From positions 1,984,001 to 2,048,000 of the forward strand of contig CAUWAG010000003.1 of NCBI GenBank assembly GCA_963556695.1: a stretch of 64,000 bases of DNA. Direction: 5' to 3'. Position numbers and translations under genes: made by a program. The notes under the pieces are model-generated. The model had not been told where the DNA came from and searched no databases. It was given only the letters and a program-made list of their open reading frames with translations. This document shows, in pieces, positions 1 through 9,554 of this stretch; position 1 is the first letter of the stretch; each line of letters opens with the position of its first letter. The DNA is from Anthostomella pinea (Eukaryota > Ascomycota > Sordariomycetes > Xylariales > Xylariaceae).

Positions 1-391
1 CCATGGCGTTGATCTCGGTCATCATATCATCATCTCCCTCCAGGGCGGTAGCACGCCATCCGTTGGCCATGGAGAACGAGCGCACCCTTGTCGAAAGCAG
101 CTGACCCGAGAGCCCACGCTTGCCCAGATTGCGCTTCGTGACGGCCGACTTGATGGTAGCCTCATGAGCATCGATTTCGTCACTGGTGGAGTTCTTGTGG
201 TAGACCACGATGTACGAGTTGGGGACGACATCTCTCGCGTCCTGGTTGGCCACGAATGCACCGAGCGTTGAAACAGCTGGTGCTGACGCTGACGCTGCGG
301 CGGGATGCCATCTGTTAAGCGGGCTTCCCAGCGCGCTCAATGGCGACAGGGCCAGGAGGCTGGCGAGGATGGTGGTGAAGCGGGGTGCCAT
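1..391 (-). CDS. Secreted subtilisin-like serine protease, N-terminal part
   Basis: Reading the minus strand from the ATG at 391, the frame stays open to the window edge (130 codons), so the gene is cut off at its 3' side. Residues 1-22 form a signal peptide (MAPRFTTILASLLALSPLSA). A stretch around NSYIVVYHKNSTSDEIDAHE follows, the usual look of an inhibitor I9 propeptide, which folds fungal S8 proteases and is then removed. The catalytic domain with its Asp/His/Ser triad would lie beyond position 1 and cannot be checked. Family members are extracellular endopeptidases used for nutrition or for degrading host cuticle. The family call rests on propeptide resemblance only. Confidence 0.72.
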   Translation of the reverse strand, partial: MAPRFTTILASLLALSPLSALGSPLNRWHPAAASASAPAVSTLGAFVANQDARDVVPNSYIVVYHKNSTSDEIDAHEATIKSAVTKRNLGKRGLSGQLLSTRVRSFSMANGWRATALEGDDDMMTEINAM

Positions 392-3300
392 TTTGACCCG
401 AATGCGACAGTCTCAAATTAGAGGTACTGAGTGAGTGTATTCGTTCTTCCAAATTGTGCCAGACAAGTCGAGGATGGTGTAGACGCTCAAGCGCAAGGTC
501 GTCCGAGCGCAGGGTCGTGAACTGTGAGAGAGTGAATCGTAAAAGAGTGAAAATAAGTGGGATGTGGTGATGGTAAGTAACAGGAACGGCTCGTTACATA
601 TGTACTTGGTCCAGTCGGTCGGAAGTACCTCAGGCACAATGAATGTGTTCGCGAGTCCAGAAGTGAAGGGACAATGGGAGTTTGGTGAAAGGAGAGGTGT
701 GTTTGTTGGTTAGCGCACGGCAACAATGGACAATGCAACACAGCACACAATGCACTCCAACTACAGATTATTCCGCTGTCGTTTGAAAAGAAAGGCTCGT
801 CAAGGTCCACCCGACAGTAAGAATAATAATAATGATAATAATAATAATGGGAGCAACGAAGCCCGCGGACTGAACAGCCAACACGAGACGGGGAGAGATG
901 GGAGGAGAACGTAACGAAGCAAGAGAGAAGGCAGAGATTGATATGGGCCCTGACTTATAAAGAAGATGCCATTGCGGTCCATTTTGGGTCCCACGGCGGT
1001 CAACCAGGCCCTCTGACTGGAGACTGCGGTTGCGTTGCGCGGCAAGGGGCAGCGGTCGCCGCCGGGGTCTGGAGGCTGGACGTCGGGTTTTGGAGGCATG
1101 AATGCGGCTGGTTGACCGTGGGATGGGGACTCACGGGCAGGGGAGCATCATCGGCGGCCATGTCGCAAATTGCTTGGTGTTGCCGCCAAGTCAAACCCTC
1201 CGTCCCCTGTACTGCCGTATGTACAGCCGCGTCGATCCACCGCGACATGGGTCTGCAGATCCCTAGGTAATTACCTAGGTACGATGCACGCCTGACCGCG
1301 CCTGTCAAATTGTTTATCCCAAACGAAGCCCTGCGACAGGGCATCGGGAAAGTGGGATACAGGGGGGGAAAGGTCATGTAATCTGTTGCAGCCAGATACC
1401 TGCTCTCGCGATGGGACTCATGGGAGAGAGCCTCAATGTGGAATCTCTCGGAGAACGCCAGCGAAGACCGAGTTGGAACCTTTCAGGTTGCCACAGGGGC
1501 TTCTACATATCTAGTACTGTGTTTTACTTGGTTATTAGCGGCTCCGATGAATGAAGGTCATCAGTCCTCGATAGCAACCTGGAGGTTAGCTCCCGTGGTT
1601 CGTGTTAACAAATAAAGGAGCCGCGATGGATGCGGTGCGGAACAAGCTTCTTCGGGATGCCGACTGATGTTGGTGGGGGACACTGCGAACGTGATCCTTC
1701 TCCCTTGTCTGTTCGTGATCGCTCCTCGCATGATCCATAGATCAATGGACGGGCGGTGTTCGATACCTACTAACCGCTCCCCTCATCGCATTGAGTAGGC
1801 GGTGGCTCAGGTGGCGGCTAAATGCCGGAATCGTGGAGTCTTGAAGTGGCAGAGTCGTTGGTAGAGGGTGTTGGTAACTTCATCGTTGGTCCTCGCACTC
1901 GACTATGCATAGGTACGCCTCCGGTCGCAAGGGGTCACCAGCGCCTGCGTCTGGCAGCTCCAGCCTCAACTGCCGTTTATTTCGAAATCATATGAGGCGC
2001 CAAGAGTAATACGAGGCAGTGAAAAGTTTCCAAACGAAGACTGGGGAACCCTGGGACAGGGCGAGCGCGTGGTTCGAGCGTTGTTGGGTTATCGTCCTCT
2101 TCCCCCATGGCCCCCCTAGCTAGCAACAAGGGTAAGACATGCCATCGTCTGCACGTAGGACAAAGATCATGATGATCCAGAAGGACCAACACAACGGCAT
2201 CGATTGTCTGACATGCATTGACATCAAACAAACGGACGGCGAAGAGACCCCGGAAGCGATCTCATGTTGATGAGCTGGGGTTAGAGATGCCAGGATTCGT
2301 GCTCAGCTCGTGTCACTGGTCGCTCCAAACGAGGGGGTAGCGCGCATTGTTGATGGAAGAGGCTCTTTCAGCTTCATGTCCCGGGACCCTGCAGAGAGAC
2401 CTGCATAGCTAGCCACCGTTGATGAAGCATATTCAAGTCCTTGAACAGAGCCAAGTGATACGACTCATCGACAGCTGCAACAGACAGACCTTCAGATGGG
2501 ACTATGTGCACTGGTAAGGTGATAATAAGATGTGAGATGGAGTTGTAGAATGATGGGGACGAAGCATCGCCGCCCCACCACCTGCACTGAACGTTGGAAA
2601 CATGGATCATGTTCCCACAGCAGTTCGAGGACGCTAGCAGTTTCAAGTTTGGCCAGCTGTGATTGGTCGGCTGCTGACATTCGATGGTGAAACGGCCAAG
2701 TGCCGGGGTTGCACCCCCACCTATATACCTATAGGTTCCTACGTAAACGTGGAGGAATGCGGGATGCGGGATGCGGTGCAAGTCAAATAGGAGGAAGGAG
2801 CAATCATGAACTACTCGTTCAAACTGCGGTCATCGAATGAGGCATCCAATTCATAATGCATACTTCAAACCACTGGCTACCCGAGTTAACATCGGGGAGT
2901 TAAAGCTGTAATAGGTACCTAACCTACTGCTGCAGCAGGCGCTCGAGGGGTGCCGTCGGCATTAGACAACGAGACGGGTCCGGATCTAGTCGGCCGACAC
3001 GGGCGCGCCGCAATAGGCCCTCGAAGGCCACAGCTTCGCAGTCTTCGCCAGAGAACTGCGACAAAGTATGAAATGCGGAAGGGGCTCTCTCGATGCCGTG
3101 AAGCACCCGGAACCTTCCAAGGTTCAGATCGCAAAATCTCGTTCCTTATGAGGTACGGAAGGGTAACTCTCTTAACGGAGCAGTCAAACCCCCTCAGAAT
3201 CGCAACAAGCAGCCTTTTGCTTACGCGAAAAAGGACTGCAACAAGAAAAATGTAGATGAAGGATCAACAATTCACCACAACCGGCATCAGGAGAAATAAT

Positions 3301-3521
3301 ACGAAAAGTGCGAGGGGCCATAACCTGTTAGCAGCATGCAGATGCCGTGAATAATGAATGTTCTTATTGTCAAGTAACTACTGCTACAGATGACAGCTCC
3401 AACAAATGTGCCGAGGAAATGACCGTATCTTTGCCACGAAACCGCTTTTACGTCGATGCACCGCACACCGCTCTACATAGTCAACCCGCAATCCAAAACT
3501 GAATACAAAGCTTTAGAACCC
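392..3521. other. Gene-poor stretch upstream of the protease
   Basis: I see no convincing gene here. The open frames are short, overlap on both strands and lack recognisable domains or plausible introns. The first few hundred bases presumably hold the protease promoter (minus strand). A short AAT-type microsatellite lies at 822-848. Base composition is normal, without the AT bias of the 24-29 kb block. Confidence 0.6.
822..848. repeat. AAT trinucleotide microsatellite
   Basis: Nine AAT/GAT-type triplets in a row, interrupted once. It lies about 430 bp upstream of the protease start codon. Confidence 0.85.
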
Positions 3522-3535
3522 AACGTCTATGTACA
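3522..3535. repeat. Target-site duplication of the SINE, copy 1
   Basis: AACGTCTATGTACA occurs here and again at 4090-4103. The two copies immediately flank the 554-bp unit between them. Three further C bases precede both copies, so the duplication could be up to 17 bp. Confidence 0.8.
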
Positions 3536-4005
3536 TGATTGATTGATTGTATTTATCGTGGATGCAGTCCCTCCATAGGGCAAACCACGCCTCCCAGAGC
3601 CATTGCATCGCAAGGTTGTAGAGGTTTCAGTCTAGATACATTCAGATCCGCGCACGAGCCTATCCTCGCTGTAGCGGTACCAACCTGGAGTGACCAGATG
3701 GTTTTAGTCAATACCCAAGCACGATTCCGTCAGAAAAACCTCCTATCCAGTGACAAAGCGACCCAATAAACCTCAGTCCTCTGGTGTACACATCGTTCCA
3801 GTAGCCGTTCGATATATGTCGCATTGGTGGGTGAAGTAGGTGTTTGTTATCTGCTGGCGAGGGAAACCACAAGGGGAAAAACCTCGCAGGAGTGGGTATT
3901 GTGGAGACAAGCTGCTTGGCTATCAGGCTCTGCGATAAGGGGCCTCTGCACTGTCGTGTGCTGGTTATCGACTCGCACAAGCCGGGTCAGAAGGGGGCCA
4001 TAGCA

Positions 4006-4016
4006 GGATTCGAACC
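4006..4016 (-). promoter_or_regulatory. Pol III B-box of the SINE head
   Basis: The minus strand reads GGTTCGAATCC, a full match to the tRNA T-arm/B-box consensus. It sits in a 5-bp T-stem (GTGGG/CCTGC with two G-U pairs). Confidence 0.75.
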
Positions 4017-4068
4017 CACTTGTTCTCGTCGCCCACCGCACAAACGAGAACACAACCAGGCGCATTTG

Positions 4069-4080
4069 ACCATTGCGCCA
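4069..4080 (-). promoter_or_regulatory. Pol III A-box of the SINE head
   Basis: The minus strand reads TGGCGCAATGGT, a good match to the A-box consensus. It forms a D-arm with stem GCGC/GCGC and lies about 55 bp before the B-box. A 7-bp acceptor stem (GGCCGTA with TATGGCC, one G-U pair) closes the head. Confidence 0.7.
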
Positions 4081-4089
4081 TACGGCCCC

Positions 4090-4103
4090 AACGTCTATGT
4101 ACA
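4090..4103. repeat. Target-site duplication of the SINE, copy 2
   Basis: Identical to 3522-3535 (AACGTCTATGTACA). It marks the 5' boundary of the minus-strand SINE. Confidence 0.8.
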
Positions 4104-4146
4104 GCTCCAGCTCTCTCCCTGGCGGCCTAATCCTAGGGGCAGGATT

Positions 4147-4486
4147 TTAATCATAGTTTTCGCCGACCTCGATGCATGAAGCACCATCTGGAATGTCTAG
4201 TTTGCCATTACCCTCAACCCTATCCCCAGTCATCAAATCTTGAAGCTCATCACCGTCTACCCCATCTGCGTTCTCCGTGTACCATACACCCTTAAAACCA
4301 TAGAAATCATCAAGGTTCACCTTGCGAGCATCTGAGGGGATTGAGTAGGATAAAAAGTCGGTTGACTTCGACTCGTTCGTAGAAAGTTCATGCCCATGCC
4401 GGGTCTAGCCACGTGAGCTTGTAAGAGAGAGCGCTGCACACGCTTAGGGACAGCAGCGGGAGCTTGGTGATGGAGGTGTACATCAT
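4147..4486 (-). pseudogene. Small secreted protein, probably frameshifted
   Basis: From ATG at 4486 (or 4483) a signal-peptide-like start (MMYTSITKLPLLSLSVCSAL) runs into a stop. A second frame, offset by one base, is open to TAA at 4147 and encodes about 75 acidic residues, including SIPSDARKVNLDDFYGF and GASCIEVGENYD. The two frames can be joined only by a one-base slip or by a very short 37-nt GT-AG intron. A TATAAATA box on the same strand (4697-4690) and a possible 5'-UTR intron support a former or real gene. It could be a decayed effector-like gene next to the SINE. I do not recognise the family. Confidence 0.4.
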
Positions 4487-4689
4487 CTATTTTATCAACG
4501 ACGAATGTCAGTGTCTTCTCGAGTCTGTCAAGGGGCTTAGAACTCAGGTTCCTTACCTTGGGAAGGGCTTGAGTAGGGATAAAAGGAAAATGCTATGTGT
4601 TCAAGTGTCGATCGGTGTTTGAGCGGTTCGAAGTAGTGTACGGGATGTGTTGTTGAATCGATCAGGTGTTCAGACAGCAGCACTGGGGA

Positions 4690-4697
4690 TATTTATA
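4690..4697 (-). promoter_or_regulatory. TATA box upstream of the small secreted protein
   Basis: The minus strand reads TATAAATA about 205 bp before the first ATG at 4486, in the right place for a promoter with a spliced 5' leader. Confidence 0.5.
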
Positions 4698-4699
4698 CT

Positions 4700-5145
4700 C
4701 GTAGCTCTGTGGCTACACTGCTGCATCTGAGACCTTTCGTCATTGCCGCCGAGCCTTGATGATGTGTACAGGTAGGCAGGATGGTAACTGGTAGGGCGAC
4801 GCTATACCGGGGGGTTCTCGGTGTTTTTGGGTCCGTACTGGATAATATATAGATCCCTCTTTGCTAACATATGATGATGTCTGATAATACATGTCATGAT
4901 GTTGGGACCTTGCGATCCTTGCCACACTCCTACCTAATACGTCGGACCCGTGCTTGCCACACGTCTAGTCCGGCGGACCCGTACTTTACACGCTTTTATG
5001 ATATAATCGTCACACTGGCTAGCTAGGAACCGCGAGCAACGCTCGCCACTCACAACACAGCGATGTTACTTCCGTTTATAGCAATCGATGGTAATACCAA
5101 ATACGGTATGTGCGGGGGCTCCGATACTAGGCTACCATCGCTCAC
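4700..5145. other. Gene-free stretch between the small-protein promoter and the LINE nest
   Basis: No gene is seen. The 5040-5145 part directly borders the older LINE insertion and may belong to the NLR relic that resumes at 14037. No NLR motif can be recognised on this side. Confidence 0.5.
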
Positions 5146-5159
5146 CATCGTGCTCTAAA
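5146..5159. repeat. Target-site duplication of the older LINE, left
   Basis: CATCGTGCTCTAAA, repeated at 14023-14036. It marks the left edge of the 5'-truncated older LINE. Confidence 0.85.
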
Positions 5160-7836
5160 TGATACACTTCAGTGCACCTCAGATCATAAGACATTACGAA
5201 TAGTCATTCCAATTCAGGGAGATCTAGACCGAGTCCCCAAGGCCAATTATTGGATAGTACCGGACGATAAACTACAAGAGCTGGCAGATAATGTCCAAAC
5301 CAGGATTCATGAACTCCCCCGGCTGGGTGTATCCCCTGGCCAGGTGGATGCCTTTACACAAAGCTTGATCAACATGATCCAAGGCTGTATCAGGACAGTG
5401 GGCAAGAAGCCCCGTCAATCTAGGCCCACTGCTTGGTAGAATGATGACTGCAAAGCAGCTGTTTAGACATACAGGGCCCTTTCTAAACAGACTACAAGCC
5501 AAGAAGGGCAGAATTCAGCCCGACGGGAATTTCGCCGCATGGTTCAGAAAGCTAAGAGAGAGTACTGGCAGACTCTAATTGATTCAGCAACTGAGCCAAA
5601 GGACCTATACAGAATCGTCTCTTGGCACAAGCTATCAGCAGGATTACGTTCCCCTCTAATCATCATAGGAGACCAAATATTCGAGTCATAAGAGAGCAAG
5701 GCAAATACATTATGCTCAGCCACGCTTGAACGAAGTACCTCAGACAATGATATCATCGACCCCTGGTCCGCTCAGATCATACAACCCAAGCCACACATCC
5801 CCCTTGAATACCATGTCGGACTGGAAGAGGCTAAAGGGTGCACTATAGGGACCAAGAGCAACTCTCCGGGAATAGACACCCTCACAGTACGGATTCTGAA
5901 AGCTTGCTGGCCAGTCATTAAAGAACATATCAGAGCCCTCTTCCAGACCTGCCTACAGATTGGACACCACCCTAAACCATTCAAAGCAGCTGAAATGGTG
6001 ATGATCCCAAAACCAGGAAAGAAAGACTACTCCAATCCCAGGGCCTACAGACCAATATCGCTATTGTCGTGTCTTGGCAAAGGCCTAGAACAACTCATCG
6101 CAAAAAGGATTACCTGGTTTGTTATCAAACTTGGAATTCTAGCTCCACAATATTTTGGAGCTCTACCAAAGCGCTCTGCCACTGACCTGGTAGCTGCACT
6201 CATACATGATATTGAGCAGGCCCTCGACCAAGGCCTTGTTGCAACAGTAGTCACGTCAGATGTGAAAGGGGCCTTTGATGCTGCCCTAATGGGACGGCTG
6301 GTAGTTCACATGAGAGAACAGGGCTGGCCAGGCTTTCTCATAAGATGGGTCCAGTCATTCATGTCCGAGCGGTCCGCAAGGGTTCGGTTTGAAGGTATTG
6401 TGACCAATATTAAAGCTCTCACTTGTGGGCTACCACAAGGCTCACCAGCCTCTCCAATCCTTTATATGCTGTATACAGAGCCAATCTGTGCCCGACTTGG
6501 TATGAAATAGAGACGCTTTGGATATGCAGACGACTTAGCGACTCTCTGCATTGGAAAGAACCTTAAGGAAACAGTTACAGAGGCTTCTGAAAATCTTTAT
6601 TTGCTCAGTCAATAAGGACATAACAACGCTATTGAATTTAACCCTGACAAAACTGAGATCATGTACTTCTCAAGGAAAAAGAACTCAGACAACCCTCCAG
6701 TCCGCCACAGGACAATGAACAAAACAGCAAAGGACTCCATGCGATGGCTGGGTGTCTTCCTGGATAGAAAACTAAACTTCAAAAATCACGTTTCTTACTG
6801 GGCCAAGAAAGCTAATAAGGTAGCAAATCACCTTTAAGGACTATACAACACAGTCAAAGGACTTCCAGTAAAGTCAATTAAGAGGGCTGTGAAAGCTTGT
6901 GTTATTCCTATTCTTACATATGGCTTAAAGGCCTGGTACCCAGGAATCAAAAAAATTGGGAGCTTAGGTGGGACATCAGCATGTCGCATTAAGGGGCTTT
7001 TTGGAACAATAGATGCCGTACTACAAACGGCGATCAGGGCTATCTTGCCAGTCTGGAAAACACACCCTGGACATATCCTACACTTTGAATCGCAGATTCC
7101 CCCAGCAAGAGTTCTTGCAGAGTCAATAAGACAATATCACGGCCTCCGACTAGGACGAATAGACCAGAGACATCCTCTTGTTGGCAGGCTCTAAATACAA
7201 GCTCATAAGAATCCAACAAGGCTACAAAGGAGCTTCCAGTTAGTCCCTGACTTCCAGAGACCAATACTTACCAGGCCATTATGGAAAAAACCCCCAATCT
7301 ATAAAGACAAAGACAAAGAAACAGAGCTCTTCAAGCAATGGCTACAGGAGAGAAACATGAACACTGACCTTGTCATCTATTCAGATGGATCACAGTTGGA
7401 CGACCAAGGCATAACCCGCACTGGATGGGGTTATACCATCAGGAAAGGCGGTACTACACAAGAAATATACCGGGAAAAGGGCAGACTTCTCTAAACAGAA
7501 GTAGTAGATGCTGAAGTCCATGGTGCTCTCTAAGGTCTTGCAGCAGCCAGGGCAATTGGACACAGAAAACAGTTATATGTCTGCCTGGACAACACGTCAG
7601 TGGTAGATAGGCTCAATAGGACTCCACCCGAGACATCACAAAACATTTTTCTACGATTTCAAGAACTTGCCACAGTACACACTCTTGGAGTGACCATCAA
7701 ATGGATTCCTGGACACAGAGATATTGATGGCAACGAAGCTGCCGACACACTAGCAAAAGAGGGTGCTATGCTAAAAATAGACACAACAAACCTTCCTATA
7801 ATCTCTTGAGTCAAGAGAAATCTCAAAGAAAGGGCA
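5160..7836 (+). pseudogene. Older Tad1-like LINE copy, 5' segment (truncated, RIP-like mutated)
   Basis: This aligns colinearly with the younger LINE from 10186 to about 12865. It starts inside the endonuclease domain, so ORF1 and most of the endonuclease are missing, as expected from incomplete reverse transcription. The RT core including YADD and the RNase H region are recognisable, but many stops break the frame: TGG to TAG (for example at 5457), CAG to TAG, CAA to TAA. Most changes are C-to-T or G-to-A and many sit in CpA/TpG, the context of RIP. The copy breaks off at 7836, where the younger LINE inserted, and continues at 13447. Confidence 0.9.
7823..7836. repeat. Target-site duplication of the younger LINE, left
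   Basis: TCAAAGAAAGGGCA lies inside the RNase H-downstream part of the older LINE and is repeated at 13433-13446. Confidence 0.88.
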
Positions 7837-7976
7837 CACACACTCTTACCAAAAACAACTATTTTTCTTGGCGCCCCGCTGTTAGGGCGCAACCTCTATA
7901 TCTGCACTAAAATAGGCATTTATTTCAGTACCTGACTATCCTTGCCAAGGCGCAGAAAATTTTTCTCACAAGCTGG

Positions 7977-9554
7977 ATGGCACCCCTTCACGATAGGCCC
8001 CCAAATACGCCAGTGGCCGTCCCAAAGACGACTACTGGCGGCGTGCTCAAATCCCCGGTCCCTAAAAGAACATATGGCCCGGCAACCCCAAGCAAGCTCC
8101 GCCAGGCACTGCTCGACGACATCAACAGCAGCCCGTCACAAGTCTCTGAGGCTGACTTCACCATTGTTTCCCCTCTGAAAGGAAAATCCCGAAATATTAA
8201 TACTAGCAGCATCATTGATATGGAAGTACCTCAATCAAACAAAATCTCTACAGACCAAGCCATTGGAGGCGATACAGGGAACAAGGTCTCTTCCTCAAAG
8301 TGCCAGGACCAAGTAGCCAAAATACTGGCTAAAGACAAGCATCTCTATGAAGCCAGGATGACAATGTTTCAAGAGTGTGCTGCAGCAGTCGATAAGACAC
8401 TGGAAAAAGCTGGAACCGAACTATACTCTCATGCCAAGGAGTTCAGCGCTTTCTTCTCCAAATGCCTGAACGAGTGGCTGGAAACCCGAGATCTGCCCAA
8501 AAGAAAGACCACTCCTGGCGGGATAGGGATAGGGAAGCCCACCATGACCTTCGCCCAAGCTGTCTCCTCTGGCCAACGACAGCATCCATGGACAGTCAAC
8601 ACTACCATAAAGAAAACACAGCCTGGCGCCCTTATCACTGCCAACCAACTGAAGAAGAAGCAGGATGATCTCCGGGTCTTTGTCCGCATGGATAATAGCC
8701 ACCTAGAGCCTTATGGAATCAAGTCTACACTGAACAGAAGACTTAAGCTCCACCCTCAGGAGCTTAGAGAAGTGACACGATGTCCTTCTGGTTTTACCTT
8801 ACACCCAAGGGACAAGCCAACTCAGGCTAAGCTTCTGGCTTTCCAAGAAGAAATTGCCGACATTCTCAAGGCACAAAAGATTGAGACCCACACAGTCTGG
8901 CATCATTACAAGGTCAATGGATGCCCAAGAAAGGTCATCAGTGCAGAAGGGTTCACAATCGATATTACTGACACTGTTGTTGCCGATGAAGTTGAAGCCC
9001 AAACAGGCGACAGACCTCTGAGGTGCATACTCTCAAAGAACACGATTGATTCTGATCCAGAAACTACATGGATAATCTCTCTGCCCAGTGCAGCAAGGAA
9101 ACCATTCACGCTTTTTGCCCACTCAATGACCTCAAGGCATATTCAACACACCCCCAAGGTTCACCAGTGTGCAAGCTGCTTCAGATACCATGGTAGGAAT
9201 TACCGATGCGAAAAGCAAGTATGTGCACACTGCGCCAACACAGTACACCAGGGAGAGTGCGAAAAACCAATCCCAAAGTGTGTCAACTGCAAAGGACCTC
9301 ATGCTGCCAACTTCGACAAATGCCCTGCCCGCCCCAAGGTTGTGAAAGGTACCATCCATAAGCACACATGGGAGCAAATCCAGGAAATAAGGCTAGCCGG
9401 AGAAAGAGCCAGATCCAAGGCCTTCAACGAAGCAGGCAGAAACCAAGCTGGGTCAACACCTAGCAATAATAACAAAGACACCACAATGCAAATCGACACA
9501 ACAGATACAACTCATCCCAGAGATGCCGATACCATTGTTGTCAGTCAATGTTAG
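7977..9554 (+). CDS. LINE ORF1 protein, gag-like with zinc knuckles
   Basis: The 525-residue ORF is intact. The N-terminal half is polar and low-complexity, as in Tad1-type ORF1 proteins. A middle region (about residues 240-370) resembles the nucleic-acid-binding part of LINE ORF1. Three CCHC-type knuckles lie near residues 397-455: CASCFRYHGRNYRC, CAHCANTVHQGEC and CVNCKGPHAANFDKC. The protein would coat LINE RNA and act as a chaperone during target-primed reverse transcription. Its stop overlaps the ORF2 start (ATGTTAG), which suggests coupled termination-reinitiation. ATG 7977 is the first in frame after the 5' UTR. Confidence 0.88.
   Translation: MAPLHDRPPNTPVAVPKTTTGGVLKSPVPKRTYGPATPSKLRQALLDDINSSPSQVSEADFTIVSPLKGKSRNINTSSIIDMEVPQSNKISTDQAIGGDTGNKVSSSKCQDQVAKILAKDKHLYEARMTMFQECAAAVDKTLEKAGTELYSHAKEFSAFFSKCLNEWLETRDLPKRKTTPGGIGIGKPTMTFAQAVSSGQRQHPWTVNTTIKKTQPGALITANQLKKKQDDLRVFVRMDNSHLEPYGIKSTLNRRLKLHPQELREVTRCPSGFTLHPRDKPTQAKLLAFQEEIADILKAQKIETHTVWHHYKVNGCPRKVISAEGFTIDITDTVVADEVEAQTGDRPLRCILSKNTIDSDPETTWIISLPSAARKPFTLFAHSMTSRHIQHTPKVHQCASCFRYHGRNYRCEKQVCAHCANTVHQGECEKPIPKCVNCKGPHAANFDKCPARPKVVKGTIHKHTWEQIQEIRLAGERARSKAFNEAGRNQAGSTPSNNNKDTTMQIDTTDTTHPRDADTIVVSQC

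Larger units (their letters stand above)
3536..4089 (-). mobile_element. tRNA-headed SINE with a Tad1-LINE-like 3' tail
   Basis: Read on the minus strand, the unit starts with a tRNA-like head (about 4089-3995) carrying pol III A-box and B-box matches. An unrelated body of about 270 bp follows (3995-3720). The last ~180 bp match the 3' end of the LINE at 13250-13430: both contain CTCTGGGAGGCGTGGTTTGC, a preceding CTACAACC/CCACAACC and TTGCGATGCA/CTGCGATGCA stretch, and an AAATACAA end. The tail is a short (CAAT)n run where the LINE has (CAAA)n. A 14-bp target duplication flanks the whole unit, so it moved as one piece. No ORF spans it. It is most easily read as a non-autonomous element mobilised by the LINE. 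Confidence 0.75.

Noticed and set aside
2374..2781. 136-codon minus-strand frame
   Set aside because: Composition is unlike the neighbouring proteins, no motif is visible, and shorter frames overlap on the same strand.
3996..4087. Functional tRNA gene
   Set aside because: The anticodon arm cannot be folded normally, and the unit continues into a LINE-like tail with a target duplication around the whole. A SINE fits better.
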